From assembly GCA_003712165.1 (NCBI GenBank), contig RHLH01000001.1:1771575-1835574 (forward strand): a DNA stretch of 64,000 nt, written 5' to 3'. Under the pieces are notes generated by a model. The model was given only the letters and a program-made list of their open reading frames with translations, was not told the DNA's origin and did not search any database. Below, piece after piece: positions 1-10,800 of this stretch (position 1 is its first letter; each line of letters starts with the position of its first letter). A program made the translations under genes and the position numbers. The stretch is from Phycisphaera sp. (lineage in GTDB: Bacteria > Planctomycetota > Phycisphaerae > Phycisphaerales > UBA1924).

Positions 1-1844
1 TGGTCGCCCACCTCTCGGCGAGCTCGCTCATGCAGGGCGAGCCTGACGCCTCAAGCTTCCCGTCCGGCGGGCTCCGCCAGACATTCGAGGCCCGAGGCTA
101 TACGGCATGGGACGCCACGAGCCCGGCGTTCATTGTCCGTGGGACCAACTCCGTCACGCTCTGCATCCCAACCGCGTTCGTCTCCTGGACTGGCGAGGCG
201 CTCGACAAGAAGACTCCCTTGCTGCGTTCGATGGACGCGGTCGCGAAGCAGTCACTCCGAGTGCTCAGGCTCTTCGACGAAGACAAGGACATTCACAACG
301 TCTACACGACGATGGGCTGTGAGCAGGAGTACTTCCTTATTGATCGCCGGTTTGTCAGCAGCCGACCCGACCTGATGATGTGCGGGCGGACGCTCTTTGG
401 CTCCAAGCCCGCCAAGGGCCAGGAGCTCTCGGATCACTACTTCGGAGCCATCCCCTCGCGGGTGCTGGCGTTCATGGCTGACGCTGAACGAGAGCTGTAC
501 AGAGTCGGTGTCCCGGTACAGACCCGTCACAACGAGGTCGCACCGAGCCAGTACGAGATCGCCCCGTTGTTTGAGCAGGCGAATGTCGCGGGCGACCACC
601 AGATGCTCCTCATGGACATCATCAAGCGGGCCGCCGAGCGTCACGGCATGCACGCGATCTACCATGAGAAACCCTTCGCGGGTGTCAACGGGTCTGGCAA
701 GCACACGAACTGGTCGCTCTCGACAGACGAGGGGCAGAACCTGCTCGACCCCGGTCAGGACACGCACGCGAATCTCCGCTTCCTGATCTTCCTGTGCGCG
801 GTCGTCAAGGCAGTCCACGAGCACGGCGACCTGCTCCGCGCTTCGATCGCCTCGGCGGGCAACGACCACAGGCTCGGTGCCCACGAGGCACCTCCCGCGA
901 TCATCTCGATCTTCCTGGGCGACATGTTGACCGACGTGCTCGAGCAGATCGAGGCGGGCCAGATGACAAGGACTCTCGCGGGCGGAACGCTTAATCTCGG
1001 CGCGGGCCCCCTGCCTCAATTACCCCGCGACTCGGGCGATCGGAACAGGACCTCGCCCTTCGCGTTTACGGGCAACAAGTTCGAATACCGCGCGGTCGGC
1101 TCGACGATGACTGCCACCTGGCCCTGCACAGTCATGAACACGATCGTCGGAGCGGCGCTGGATGACATCGTGACCGCGGTTGAAACCGAAGCGGGCGCCG
1201 ACGCTACCCCGGACAAGCGTGATGCCGCAATCCTGAACGTCCTTCAAAAGCTGGTCCGTGACCATAAGGCGATCATCTTCAACGGCGACGGCTACAGCGA
1301 TGAGTGGCAAGAGGAAGCGGCCAAGAGAGGGCTTCCCAACCTCAGGAGCAGCGCCGATGCGATCCCTGTTATGCGGGATCAGAAGAACCTCGATCTCTTT
1401 GCGCGTTACGGCGTGCTCACAATCCCAGAGCTTGAGAGCCGTTGCAACACCTACATGGAGAATTACGTGACCAGCATCGCGATCGAAGCGACGACGATGC
1501 TCCAGATCGCCCGCAAGCAAATCCTGCCTTCGGGTTACGCGCAGCAGAAGAACCTCGCAGAAACTGCTGCCGCGACCGAGGGGATCGGGAGCGAGCTTCT
1601 TGGCCTGCGTGACCAGTTCACAGGCTACGCCGATCTTGTGGACAAGTTCCGCACCGCGAGCGATGCGCTCGGCGTTCACCTGGATGGACTGCCTGAGGAT
1701 CCGTACGAAGCGGGCCCGTTCATCCGCGACACACTCAAGCCCGCGATGGACGACCTGCGTGAACTCGGCGACCAGCTTGAGGAGAACACCGCCAGCACGC
1801 TCTGGGCACTCCCGAGCTACCAAGACATGCTGTTCATCAAGTAA
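1..1844 (+). CDS. glnN: Type III glutamine synthetase, 3' part (5' end cut by window)
   Basis: Condenses glutamate and ammonia with ATP into glutamine in the cytoplasm. The open frame runs in from base 3 ([10 protein letters not shown]...), so the ATG at 30 is internal and roughly the first 100-120 residues of a usual 700-730-aa GSIII lie outside the window. Visible GSIII signatures are [11 protein letters not shown] near the start, the ATP/metal-binding segments [12 protein letters not shown] and [32 protein letters not shown], and [12 protein letters not shown] towards the C terminus. The gene ends just before a strong hairpin terminator, so it is probably the last gene of its transcript. 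Family assignment is secure; only the start is missing. Confidence 0.97.
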   Translation, partial: VAHLSASSLMQGEPDASSFPSGGLRQTFEARGYTAWDATSPAFIVRGTNSVTLCIPTAFVSWTGEALDKKTPLLRSMDAVAKQSLRVLRLFDEDKDIHNVYTTMGCEQEYFLIDRRFVSSRPDLMMCGRTLFGSKPAKGQELSDHYFGAIPSRVLAFMADAERELYRVGVPVQTRHNEVAPSQYEIAPLFEQANVAGDHQMLLMDIIKRAAERHGMHAIYHEKPFAGVNGSGKHTNWSLSTDEGQNLLDPGQDTHANLRFLIFLCAVVKAVHEHGDLLRASIASAGNDHRLGAHEAPPAIISIFLGDMLTDVLEQIEAGQMTRTLAGGTLNLGAGPLPQLPRDSGDRNRTSPFAFTGNKFEYRAVGSTMTATWPCTVMNTIVGAALDDIVTAVETEAGADATPDKRDAAILNVLQKLVRDHKAIIFNGDGYSDEWQEEAAKRGLPNLRSSADAIPVMRDQKNLDLFARYGVLTIPELESRCNTYMENYVTSIAIEATTMLQIARKQILPSGYAQQKNLAETAAATEGIGSELLGLRDQFTGYADLVDKFRTASDALGVHLDGLPEDPYEAGPFIRDTLKPAMDDLRELGDQLEENTASTLWALPSYQDMLFIK

Positions 1845-1878
1845 CAGCAGGTAGAAGCCAGTGAGCATGAATCCCAGC

Positions 1879-1909
1879 AAGCGCGATGGGGAGAACCCAT
1901 CGCGCTTTT
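1879..1909 (+). terminator. Rho-independent terminator of glnN
   Basis: Perfect 10-bp stem GCGCGATGGG (1881-1890) / CCCATCGCGC (1896-1905) with a GAGAA loop, preceded by AA and followed by TTTT. It lies 35 bases after the glnN stop. Confidence 0.9.
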
Positions 1910-1945
1910 CATTGTGTGTTGCCTTAGAATCCGCCCGAGACCACT

Positions 1946-2018
1946 GGCCCCGTAGCTCAGCGGTTAGAGCAGGCGACTCATAATCGCTTGGTCGCGGGTT
2001 CGAATCCTGCCGGGGCTA
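1946..2018 (+). tRNA. tRNA-Ile2 (anticodon CAU, lysidine type)
   Basis: Full cloverleaf: acceptor GGCCCCG/CGGGGCT (one G-U), D stem GCTC/GAGC, anticodon stem GGCGA/TCGCT with loop CTCATAA (anticodon CAT), T stem GCGGG/CCTGC with TTCGAAT loop. CCA is not encoded. The CAT anticodon could mean Met, but the anticodon arm and variable region (GGCGACTCATAATCGCTTGG) match, from memory, the E. coli ileX tRNA rather than elongator tRNA-Met. I therefore call it the AUA-reading tRNA-Ile whose C34 is changed to lysidine by TilS. Its 3' end appears to be an attachment site (see the repeats at 2006 and 12718). Confidence 0.9.
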
Positions 2019-2238
2019 TTTCTGGTTTTTGCACGGCGATGCACTGACCAGCACTAAATGGCATATCTCCCGCCACAACAAGAACTTGGAAGCCAGCGTT
2101 CAATTCTGTGCCGCTCAGTACTTTCGTATGCATGGGCGAAAATGTGGCCAGGTTATCCCCGATTTTGACACCACTTGCATCAGCCATAGCTCGCTCAAAA
2201 TCCTGGTCATGCGTTTTTAGATAGTGCTCCATGGCCAC
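1978..2238 (-). pseudogene. Tyrosine recombinase C-terminal relic
   Basis: The minus-strand frame reads VAMEHYLKTHDQDFERAM and then runs about 60 residues to a stop inside tRNA-Ile. The block HYLKTHDQDFERA resembles the catalytic-tyrosine end of planctomycete phage-type integrases; compare EHYTQITDEDF in the intact integrase at 40841-42079. Upstream the frame stays open to about 2300 (SGWVAMEHY) but no box I or II is recognisable, so only the tail survives. The geometry matches the intact element: the integrase 3' end abuts and enters the 3' end of a tRNA. The last 13 residues are tRNA antisense and not evidence of a protein. The ATG at 2236-2238 is not a credible start. Relic call is inference from a short motif. 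Confidence 0.5.
2006..2021 (+). repeat. Candidate att site at tRNA-Ile 3' end
   Basis: CCTGCCGGGGCTATTT, the tRNA-Ile 3' end plus three bases. It recurs with one change (C to T) in the same orientation at 12718-12733. Together with the integrase relic this suggests the left end of an old island. Confidence 0.45.
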
Positions 2239-2637
2239 CCATCCGCTCCGTTTTAAATGCTGCGAACAGTCAGCCTGCTCTTTGTTAGGCTGACATCTTG
2301 CATTATCTCGCTCAATGAATACTGCGATGTCGCCAGAGCTGTGCCCATCAATAGCTGCGAATATTCTGAGTCGCGGTCATTAGTGTCTGACTCTATACTT
2401 GTTTGGTTTCAAACTGTTGATGCTTTGAAACCAAACACTCGCAGTTTACCTGATTCCCTGTGAGTTCGTGTCTCAACCTGAATAAGTTCCCCTGAGACCT
2501 ATCTAGCCCGTCCATCTGTCTAACAGGTAGCTGGAACTGTTAGTCATTAGGAAATTTTCTCGATATTCGTGTCCAACTCCGCAGCATTACTGCCTTACTC
2601 AAGGATGAAGCCCAAAGTCACTTCAGGAGAATATACG
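2239..2637. other. Gene-free stretch with an inverted repeat
   Basis: About 400 bases, more AT-rich than the flanks. I see no credible gene; the frame at 2257-2463 shows no recognisable motif. The only marked structure is the inverted repeat at 2400-2437. Confidence 0.6.
2400..2437. repeat. 14-bp perfect inverted repeat
   Basis: TGTTTGGTTTCAAA (2400-2413) and its exact complement TTTGAAACCAAACA (2424-2437) around a 10-base spacer. There is no T-run after it, so it is not a classical terminator. It could be an operator, a recombination site or an end of a lost mobile element. Confidence 0.7.
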
Positions 2638-2859
2638 ATGGCTGTACGTCTACGCCACGGTTTAACGGCAATAGCTGCTGTAATGTGCAGGCGCAATCCG
2701 GATATCAACCAGGCTGTCTATCTCCAGCCCCACTCAGATCGCTTTGATCCTGAGTACGCGCCTATACACAACCTTGATTGTGATGGCGTAATTACCGCTG
2801 CCGATGCGCTTGAGGTCGTCAATCAAATGAGAATGATGTGCGTAGCTGGATGCAATTAA
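2638..2859 (+). CDS. Small dockerin-like protein, possibly a gene remnant
   Basis: 73 residues from the ATG at 2638, chosen because AGGAG (2625-2629) lies 8 bases upstream; an upstream GTG at 2569 has no such site. The N terminus (MAVRLRHG then LTAIAAVMC) could be a short signal peptide. The middle holds NLDCDGVITAADALEVVNQM, a calcium-loop dockerin-like motif of the planctomycete type. Exported planctomycete proteins usually carry this motif at the C-terminal end of a much larger protein, so this may be what is left of one, or a free-standing small secreted protein. It sits alone on the plus strand inside the proposed tRNA-Ile island. Confidence 0.5.
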   Translation: MAVRLRHGLTAIAAVMCRRNPDINQAVYLQPHSDRFDPEYAPIHNLDCDGVITAADALEVVNQMRMMCVAGCN

Positions 2860-3022
2860 GATATGAATCAACGGCTAATTTAACCGAGTCCACTGTTTGG
2901 CACATTGACTCACTTCTATCTACCATCTATCTCATGTAATTGAGATTGCATCCATATATCCTCAGCGATACACAAACATTGAAAACACTTGCGACGTAAC
3001 TACAGAGCAAAGCACCACTCCA

Positions 3023-3460
3023 ATGAGAGCCTGGATGAGTAGACAGAGTCCCGATCTCGGTAATATCGAGTTGTGCGAGAGCGTAGCTGGATTCCTGAGA
3101 CTGTGCGGAGCACCAGTTCGGCTTGAGATTATGCTAAGCCTAGCCCACGAGCCGATGGATGTAGGTACGCTCGCCCAACGTCTCTCGCTTGATGCTTCAT
3201 CAATCAGCCACCACCTGCACGGATTGCGGAAAGCCGATTTAGTCACATCTGTCAGAGATAAGCGCCGACGCGTCTACTACCTCGGCAAACACGCAAACGT
3301 GTGTGTCTCAGGCACTGTCGTCGAGCTGGTACTCACCTCGCCTGAGGGTGTACAGATTGGCATGACGATATCCAGCAACCTAAGCACGGCTCGCCAGCCC
3401 ACGCACTCCAGCTCGTGTTTAGAACAAGCATGCTCCAACAAAGTTTCGTTAAATCAGTAG
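3023..3460 (+). CDS. ArsR-type winged-helix transcriptional regulator
   Basis: 145 residues. Residues about 20-95 form a typical ArsR winged helix: a helix around RLCGAPVRLEIMLSLAHEP, the recognition helix in LSLDASSISHHLHGLRKADL, and a wing in DKRRRVYYLG. Members are dimeric repressors, often metal-sensing. No clear metal-binding cysteine set is present near the recognition helix, so the ligand is unknown. The C-terminal 50 residues are Ser/Thr-rich and unassigned. It is monocistronic, with no target gene touching it; the divergent genes at 4611 and 4821 are the nearest candidates within the island. Confidence 0.8.
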   Translation: MRAWMSRQSPDLGNIELCESVAGFLRLCGAPVRLEIMLSLAHEPMDVGTLAQRLSLDASSISHHLHGLRKADLVTSVRDKRRRVYYLGKHANVCVSGTVVELVLTSPEGVQIGMTISSNLSTARQPTHSSSCLEQACSNKVSLNQ

Positions 3461-3861
3461 GTTCAACCCTTCCAAACGAGAGTACCATATTTGAGTTTTG
3501 GCTCTCCACCAGCTGTAAGCGCAGCAAACTGAGTTTACAAATAGATGTATATCAATTCCTGCACTAGGGGCAAGTGATATTGAATGTAGTCTCTACTGAA
3601 TCTGTATTTATTGCGTGTTATTACAGGATATGATCTTGAGCTATAGCTTCCAAGAACTATATTGTACTCTGAATACAAGACTGTACTATTCACCAAGTAT
3701 CCCGCAAGTACATATGATCTTCTTGCAAATCACTCGCCAACGCTACTCATTTTCTCCGTTGTTCATGTGCCATTACCATCACTTGCGGTGCTCATAGCCG
3801 GGGCGGCTGCAAGAATATGGTCATGGAGCCAACCAACAGTCGTAGCATAAGCTAACCACAT
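3461..3861. other. Gene-free stretch
   Basis: About 400 AT-rich bases between the ArsR gene and the stop of the minus-strand gene at 3862. The short frames at 3615-3797 and 3662-3850 overlap each other and have no ribosome site or family feature. I see no strong hairpin or repeat. Confidence 0.6.
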
Positions 3862-4611
3862 TTACGGATTGAGAGCCAGCTTGAATGCAGAACGCACGGC
3901 ATCGAGGTTGGTTTGAAGGTTTGTGCGCGCCAAGACAGAAGCTCCATCCGCATTGCACGAAGCGAGGACACGCTGCAGATCAGGATCCGGCTTCTCGCCC
4001 AGCTCTCGGCTGATCCGGTCGTTGGCCAACGCATCCCGAATCCTGATCCAATCGGCCTCGGTCCTTGTCGAACAACGATACTGGATAGGACATGTCCAGC
4101 GGCTGTTGCTCGCGATGGTCTGGAGAGTCAGAACGGCCTTATCGGAGAGGCCGGACGTCGCGCTCTCGAAAAGAGCCTTTCGCAGGCTATCGATTTGAGA
4201 CAAATTCCTGGCCAAGTTCCCCTCCGCGTCTGCCAGAGCGATGCGACCTGCCCCGCTGGCCTGACCAGAGCGGAGTATCCGGCGCAGACGCTCGGCATTA
4301 GCCTGACTGCCAGCGTGTTGCGACTCGAGCTTGCGGAGCGAGACGAGTTTCCCCGTCAGAAACTCGCGAGCAGAAGAGATTACTCCGCCAACCTCGTTAG
4401 AACGGACGCCAGCCGCCGCAAGAGATTCTGGAGTGATCCCCACTCGTTGCAACTGAACTTCAAGGTCGAGAGCCTTCACATCTGCTACGAGTTCCGTATC
4501 AGAACTAGAGGGGGTGTAAGTCAGCACCGATCCTGTAACGAGCATGCCAAAGACGATGGCAACCATAAGCATAGTGAGGATGTTGCCTGGCTTTTTGATG
4601 AACTCTGGCAT
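3862..4611 (-). CDS. Membrane-anchored coiled protein of unknown function
   Basis: 249 residues from the ATG at 4611, preferred over an upstream in-frame ATG at 4683 because AGGAG lies 8 bases before it. A single N-terminal hydrophobic segment (TMLMVAIVFGMLVTGSVLTY) follows a short basic stretch, giving a membrane anchor with the rest probably outside. The remainder is mostly helical and charged, with heptad-like Leu/Ala spacing from about 60 to 160, and has two Cys in CPIQYRC. I do not recognise the family. It is transcribed away from the RHS gene, and the intervening region holds a Fur-box-like site that could control either gene. Confidence 0.6.
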   Translation of the reverse strand: MPEFIKKPGNILTMLMVAIVFGMLVTGSVLTYTPSSSDTELVADVKALDLEVQLQRVGITPESLAAAGVRSNEVGGVISSAREFLTGKLVSLRKLESQHAGSQANAERLRRILRSGQASGAGRIALADAEGNLARNLSQIDSLRKALFESATSGLSDKAVLTLQTIASNSRWTCPIQYRCSTRTEADWIRIRDALANDRISRELGEKPDPDLQRVLASCNADGASVLARTNLQTNLDAVRSAFKLALNP

Positions 4612-4694
4612 CGCGGTGCTCCTAATGCTGGGTGGATATCTCGCAGTAGAACAGCCCTGTGTCGTGATGTCCAACATCTGCACTCGTATTCAGA

Positions 4695-4709
4695 TGATAA
4701 TGATTCTCA
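4695..4709. promoter_or_regulatory. Fur-box-like operator
   Basis: TGATAATGATTCTCA matches the 7-1-7 Fur consensus TGATAATNATTATCA at all but one position. It lies between the divergent genes 3862-4611 and 4821-11477, 84 bases before the former's start and 111 bases before the latter's. Iron control of either gene is inference. Confidence 0.6.
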
Positions 4710-4820
4710 TATGAACAAAGAGACAGGTGATAGACACGGAGGCAATCTCCTTGCATGCTGTCGTTATGCCGCGGTGAACGCACGGTGCCGCACCTAGATT
4801 CTGAGTTCGAGGAGACCGCT

Positions 4821-7800
4821 ATGTTGATCCGCACGATTCATTCATTCTTTCTTGCAGCAATAATGATTGGATTGATGAGTGGAAGTGGAGATGCGCTTGG
4901 GGCAGAGCCACTGCTTGAGATGAATCCTCACACTCTAACGGACTACAGGGCTGGCGTGACACCGGTGCAAAACGTGAGCCCTCAATTCATCCAACGAGGT
5001 GTGAACCTGGACGGCTCGGGGCGAGCGGGCTCGGCCTTCGGCTGGGCTTTGAGTGCGAATCCCCGTGAACCTGGATCAGGCGGCCGTATGCAGGCGGGCG
5101 TAGATCTGGCGACGGGCGGGGCGCCGGTGTGGGATACGCACATCGCGCTCCCGACGGAGGGGATGGTGCCGTGGCGTGTCGGGATCAGCTATTCAGCGGC
5201 ACAGAAGGACTCGGGGCATCATGACAGCGACGGGTACCAAGGCCGAAACATGTTTCAGATCAGCCAGCCGGAGCTTGTGCTGTACGAGCACGTCAGTGAT
5301 GACGCGGAGGACGTGCTGTACCTGGTATACGGGGCGGACCGGTTCGCAGAGTTCAAGCGGCTGGATTCATCGAGCGATCTGTTCCGAGGGGTCAACGGGA
5401 CAGCGGGAGTGATCGAGCACGAAGCGGGGTCCGGCTCGGAACCCGACACGTACACCTACACGGATCTGAGAGGTGTAGAGACCGTTTTCTTCGGCTTCGA
5501 CGCGGATGCAAGCCCGGCAGATGGTCAGCTCTGGAAGATCACCGATCCCGCGAGCAACACCGCATACGTTGGCAACTCGTCCACGGCCTCAACGGCGATC
5601 AGCAGCGGGTATGACTCGAACGGCCGGATGACAACGGCCTACGACACATCGGGAAGAAGGTACTCGTACAGCTACACGTCGCTCGATGGCATAAGCCGCC
5701 TGACGCAGGTGCTGGCCGAAGAGAACAACGATGCGACGTGGGGCGCCGCGGGGACGGAGATTGAGGTGGCGAAAGTCGCCTACGCGTACTACCAAACCGG
5801 GGGCACGACGTACGGTGGCATCGGGTGTCTGAAACAGGTAACGGTCACCCGTCAGCTCAGTGACGCGGGCATAGAGGTAGACCTTAGGACGTACTACCGG
5901 TACTGGACAGGGAGCTTCGACGACACGAACAACCCGGGGCACGCGTATTCGATCCAGTACATCGTGGAGCCGGAGGGTGTGCGGCAGTACGACTGGTCGG
6001 ACTCGGCCTTTGACGGCGATCATCTCGTTGCAACGGAGGGCAGCCTGAAAGCCTACGCATCGGCGTACTTCGAGCAGAACAGCTCTCGCGAGGTGGACAA
6101 GACATGGCGGAACGGCGAGTGCGGGTGCTCTGGTGCGAGCAATGGGTCATACGAGATCACGTACGAGAGCAACGGGAGCCATTCGGCCACGAGCGGGTAC
6201 GACAGCGACTGGCTGGTGCGTGGTGTGGTGAAGCGTCCCGACGGGGCGTACGTGAGTCAGTATCTCGACGAGGTCGGCCAAGGGCTCAGCCGTGTGCTGT
6301 CGGACGCAGATCCATCGGGGTCGAGCAGTGATTGGGTCACGGAAGTGCTGCGGAATTCGAGCGGGTTGGTAAGCGAGATCCGCACGCCAGCGGCTAATGC
6401 GACTTACACACACTCAACGGGTTTGACTACCGCTAACGCGAGCAGCGGACTGATCCGCACCTTCGAGCGCGAGACGGCGTCGGTGCATACAAAGGATTTT
6501 CTCATTCACCGCAAACACCAGGTGGGGACAGGCGGAACAGCGTACTACGACTCGAGCCTGACCTACGCGGGGGACTCGGGGGCGAACACGTACAAGATCA
6601 CGATCGGGTCTGGCGGCGACACGGTGGACCTGTACCGCCCCAGTGTGATTTCTACACACGCGTACGAGGGCCAGGCGACCACGGCGTACAGCGGTGATCT
6701 GGTAACGGACGTTGGGCAGACGGCGTACTCGGGCGGGCTGCACACCGAGGGCGGGGAGCAGGAGCCGGAGCAGGTGCCAGCCTCGGAGAACGGGCAGGCG
6801 GCAGATTATCAGAGCTTCCAACACTTCAGAACGGACGGAACGCTCGACTTCGCAGAGAGCGAGATTGGGATCGTCAGCTACGCCGAGTACGTAAACGGGC
6901 AAGTGGTCAAGCGGATCGAGGATGCGGATACGAGCCTCACTGGTGCCGGAGAAGACTTCAACGGGATCGCCATCCCGACGAGCCCCACAAACTTCGCCAG
7001 TGACGGGTCGGGTGACGAAGAGCACCGCAAAACTGTGTATACCTATGACGCGCAGGGGCGCCAGGAAACGGTCGAGCGGTCATCGGGGACATCGGCGGCT
7101 ATCAAGACCCGCTCGTACTACTCCAAACTCGCCGACGGACGCCTGGTGTCGATCTCGATCCCGCGCGAGTGGAACAACGGCGGGACCACGACGTACGACG
7201 GGCCAGCGAGCTACCGCGTGATGAACCAGCGCGGCCAGATAGAGTTTGCCGGCACGATCGTCCTCAGCGGGAACTCCTCGACCACGGCGCTCTCGTCGTG
7301 GATCGACGAGACGGATGACGACCCGATCACGGCGGTGGACCACGGCAGCCTCTTCCGCGTGTCATCAAGCGTGTACAACGAGACCGGGGGCACGCTGACC
7401 GAGACCCGGTCGTACTTCGACATCCCGGCCTCGGGGTCGGGAACGGAGGGGATGCACTACGACGCGACCGAGTACGTCTACGACAACATGGGGCGCCGGA
7501 TAGGGGTCAAGAGCCCGACGGGGACGATCCGTCAGACGGTGTACGACGACATCGGTCGCGCCGAGGCGCAGTACGTCGGTACGAACGACAACTCGGTGAC
7601 GTTTGAGACTACCTTTGAGAGCTCGGGCACGTCGGACATGGTCAAGGTGTCCGAGACCGTGTACGACACGGGCGGCGTAGGCAACGGCCTGGTCACCAAG
7701 TCCACGGCCTTCGTCATCGACGGGACCACCGACCGGCGCGACACGGAGTACACCTACGACGACCGCGGTCGGCGCGTGCTGACCAAGAGCCCACAGAGCC

Positions 7801-10800
7801 CGCACACGTTTGTCAAGCTCGACAACCTGGGTCGCGCCGTCGCGGTCGGACAGTACAGTTCGACAGCGTCGATCGTGGTCGGGACGGACGATCCGACGAC
7901 AGAGACCACGAACCGCCTCGGCCTGAGCGAGACCTTCTACGACGACACGGGCCGGGTTTGGAAGGAGAAGCGCCACAAGATCAAGGCCTCCGATGGCACG
8001 TCCACGGTGAGTCTGACGACGCTGCACTGGTACGACGAGATGGGACGGCGCGTCAAGACCAAGGGGAACCAGCTTACCAAGACGGTGTACGACCGGCTCG
8101 GGCGCGTCGAGAAGACGGCGACCCTGGGCGGGATCAACGACGCCGAGGGGACGGTCCAGGCATGGACCGACGCGCAGAGTGCCTCGGGCGACGTCGTCAT
8201 CGAGGAATCGCAGATCGTTTATGAGCTCGACGGCGACGACGTGCTCATGCGCGTCACGATCCAGCGCCATCACGACGACTACGGCTCCGGCGAAGCGACC
8301 GATTACCTGGACTCGGGCGCCGACAGCGACAGGCTCAAGCTCACCGCCGCGAACGTGGAAGGTCGGGCCCAGATTACGGCCATGTGGTACGACGACCTAG
8401 GCCGCCTGACGGACACCGTCCGCTACGGCACATACAACGGCGCGGACTTCGACCGCGACGGGCTGAGCGTTCCCGCGCGCTCGGACACGGCGCTCCGCAC
8501 CACCATCGCCTACAACGACAACGGCATGCGCCAGAGCGTGACTGACCCGATGGACATCGAGACCCGTTACGAGTATGACGACGCGGGGCGTCAGATCGCT
8601 GTGATCAGCAACTATGTCAACGGTACACCCTCGAGCTCTACGGGTGATGACGACAACTACGTGCGTTACGTCTATTCGGACGGCCAACGCACGAAGATGT
8701 GGGTCGATCTCGACGGCGACAACGTCGAGGACAGCGACGACCAGGTGACGGTCTACACCTACGGCGTGACCAAAGGCGCCGGGGCGACGGACTCCGAGAT
8801 CGGCTCGGGCGACCTGCTCTACACGGTCCAGTACCCGGACTCCTCGGGCGGATCCGACGTAGTGACGTATGCGTATAACGCCCAGCGCCAGCAGGTGTAC
8901 ATGAAGGACCAGGCGGGTAACGTCATCGAGACGACCTACGACACCGCCGGCCGTGAGACCGAGCGATCCGTCACGACCCTGGCCAGCGGCTTCAACGGCG
9001 ACGTCCGCCGCATCGAGACGGCGTACACCGACCGGGCCCAGGCCGAGACCATCACGCAGTACGACGCGGCGACCTCGGGCAGCGTCGTCAACGAGGTCAA
9101 GTACACCTACGACGACTGGGGCCCGGTGAGCAAGATCGAGCAGGACCGGGACTCGGCCGTCGGCGCCAACGCGTACGACGTGGACTTCAGCTGGAGCCCG
9201 AGTACGCCCAGCGGGGGTCGCCAGACGGTGCGCCTGGAGGACATGACCCTCCCCGACGGCACGCTCGTGGACTACACGTACCTGAGCATCTTCCAATCGA
9301 TCTCGGGCGACTCGCAGATGAGCCGGGTGACGCAGGTGAAGGTCGGGGCGACCGTCGTCGCCGACTACGACTACCTTGGCCTGAACACCGTCGCGCGCAC
9401 GGATATCCCCGAACCGGACTTCTACAAGACGCTGGCGGGCACGACCAGCGGGTCGTACCCGAACCTCGACCGCTTCAACCGGGTGACCAGTGATGTTTGG
9501 GTCAAGGACCTCAGCACCGATGTCGACTTCATCGACCTGGACATCGCGTACGACCGCAACAGCAACATCACGTCGATCGACGACCAGATCCACCAGGACG
9601 GGTCGAGCAACGGCGTGTTTGACTACGGCTACGCGATGGACGACCTGAACCGCCTGACGCAGGCCGAGCGTGGCAACTGGACGGGCAGCGCGATCAACAC
9701 GCTGCAGACCGACGAGCTGTGGACGCTGAGCCAGAGCGGCAACTGGGAGCTGCACAAGCTGGATCTCAACGGTGACACGGACTTCACCGATCCGGGCGAG
9801 CTCTTCGACGATCAGACGTTTAACCAGGCCAACGAGCTGACGGCCCGTGACACCGACGACGACGGGACGGACGACTACACGCTGACGTACGACGCGGTGG
9901 GCAACCTCACCGACGACGCCGAACATCATAAGTATGTGTATGACGCGTTTGGTCGCTTGATGCAGGTCAAAAACCAGTCGGACGCCGTGGTCAGCGAGTA
10001 CGAGTACTACGGCACGGGCTGGAGATCGAAAGCCATCAACGACTCCGACGCCGACGGGTCGATGGCGGACGAGACGCCGCGATGGTTTGCCTACGACCAT
10101 CGCTGGCGGATCGTGGCGACGTACGACGGCTCAGCCGCGATCGACGAGCCCACCGAACAGCTCGTGTACCACAACGCAGGACTGGATGGCCAGGGCTCGG
10201 GCAGTTACATTGACAGCGTGATTCTCAGGGATCGCGACACCACGGGTGGAAGCCCCCACGCGCTCGACGAGCGGGTGTACTACCTGCAGAACTGGCGGGC
10301 GGACGTCGTCGCCTTGGTGTCAGACGCGGCGACGCAGATCGAGCAGGTCAGGTACAGCGCCTACGGCGTGCCGTACAACCTCCCCGCGGGTGACGTGCTG
10401 AGCACCTACGGCTCGGCGGACTTCACCGACTACCTCCAACTCGCCACCTGGTACGGCGCCTCGAGCTACGACGCCAGAGGCGACCTCGACCTCGACGGCG
10501 ACATCGACGCGTCGGACCTCTCTGCATTCACCACGAATACAAGTGGCGGTCGCGGTGTGCTCTCATTGTCCGGCAACGACAGCCGAAAGGGATACGCAGG
10601 CTACGAACTTGACCCCGACCTCCAGGGATCAAAGTGGCATGTCAGGCATCGCGTGCTCGATAGCGAGAGTGGGCGGTGGTTGCGGCGAGATCCGTTACTT
10701 ATTCTTCTCGACAATTCGCTCTATAGATATGTGGATTCAAGGCCCATAACTCGGCGCGACAAACTCGGGTTGTTCCCCACTCACACAGGACCTAGTGGTG

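Noticed and set aside
1020..1880. 286-residue minus-strand frame across glnN
   Set aside because: Antisense to a clear glutamine synthetase and it runs into the terminator; no motif.
1946..2018. Elongator tRNA-Met
   Set aside because: The anticodon CAU would fit, but the anticodon stem and variable region match the lysidine tRNA-Ile2 pattern instead.
1978..2238. Intact 86-residue gene
   Set aside because: The C-terminal GFEPATKRL is typical of antisense translation of a tRNA, and there is no ribosome site. Kept only as an integrase relic.
3615..3850. Two overlapping small plus-strand frames
   Set aside because: No ribosome site, no recognisable feature, AT-rich intergenic composition.
8397..10100. 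567-residue minus-strand open frame
   Set aside because: Antisense to the RHS repeats; rich in Val/Arg/Asp from the regular codon pattern, with no family motif. The plus-strand RHS protein explains the region.
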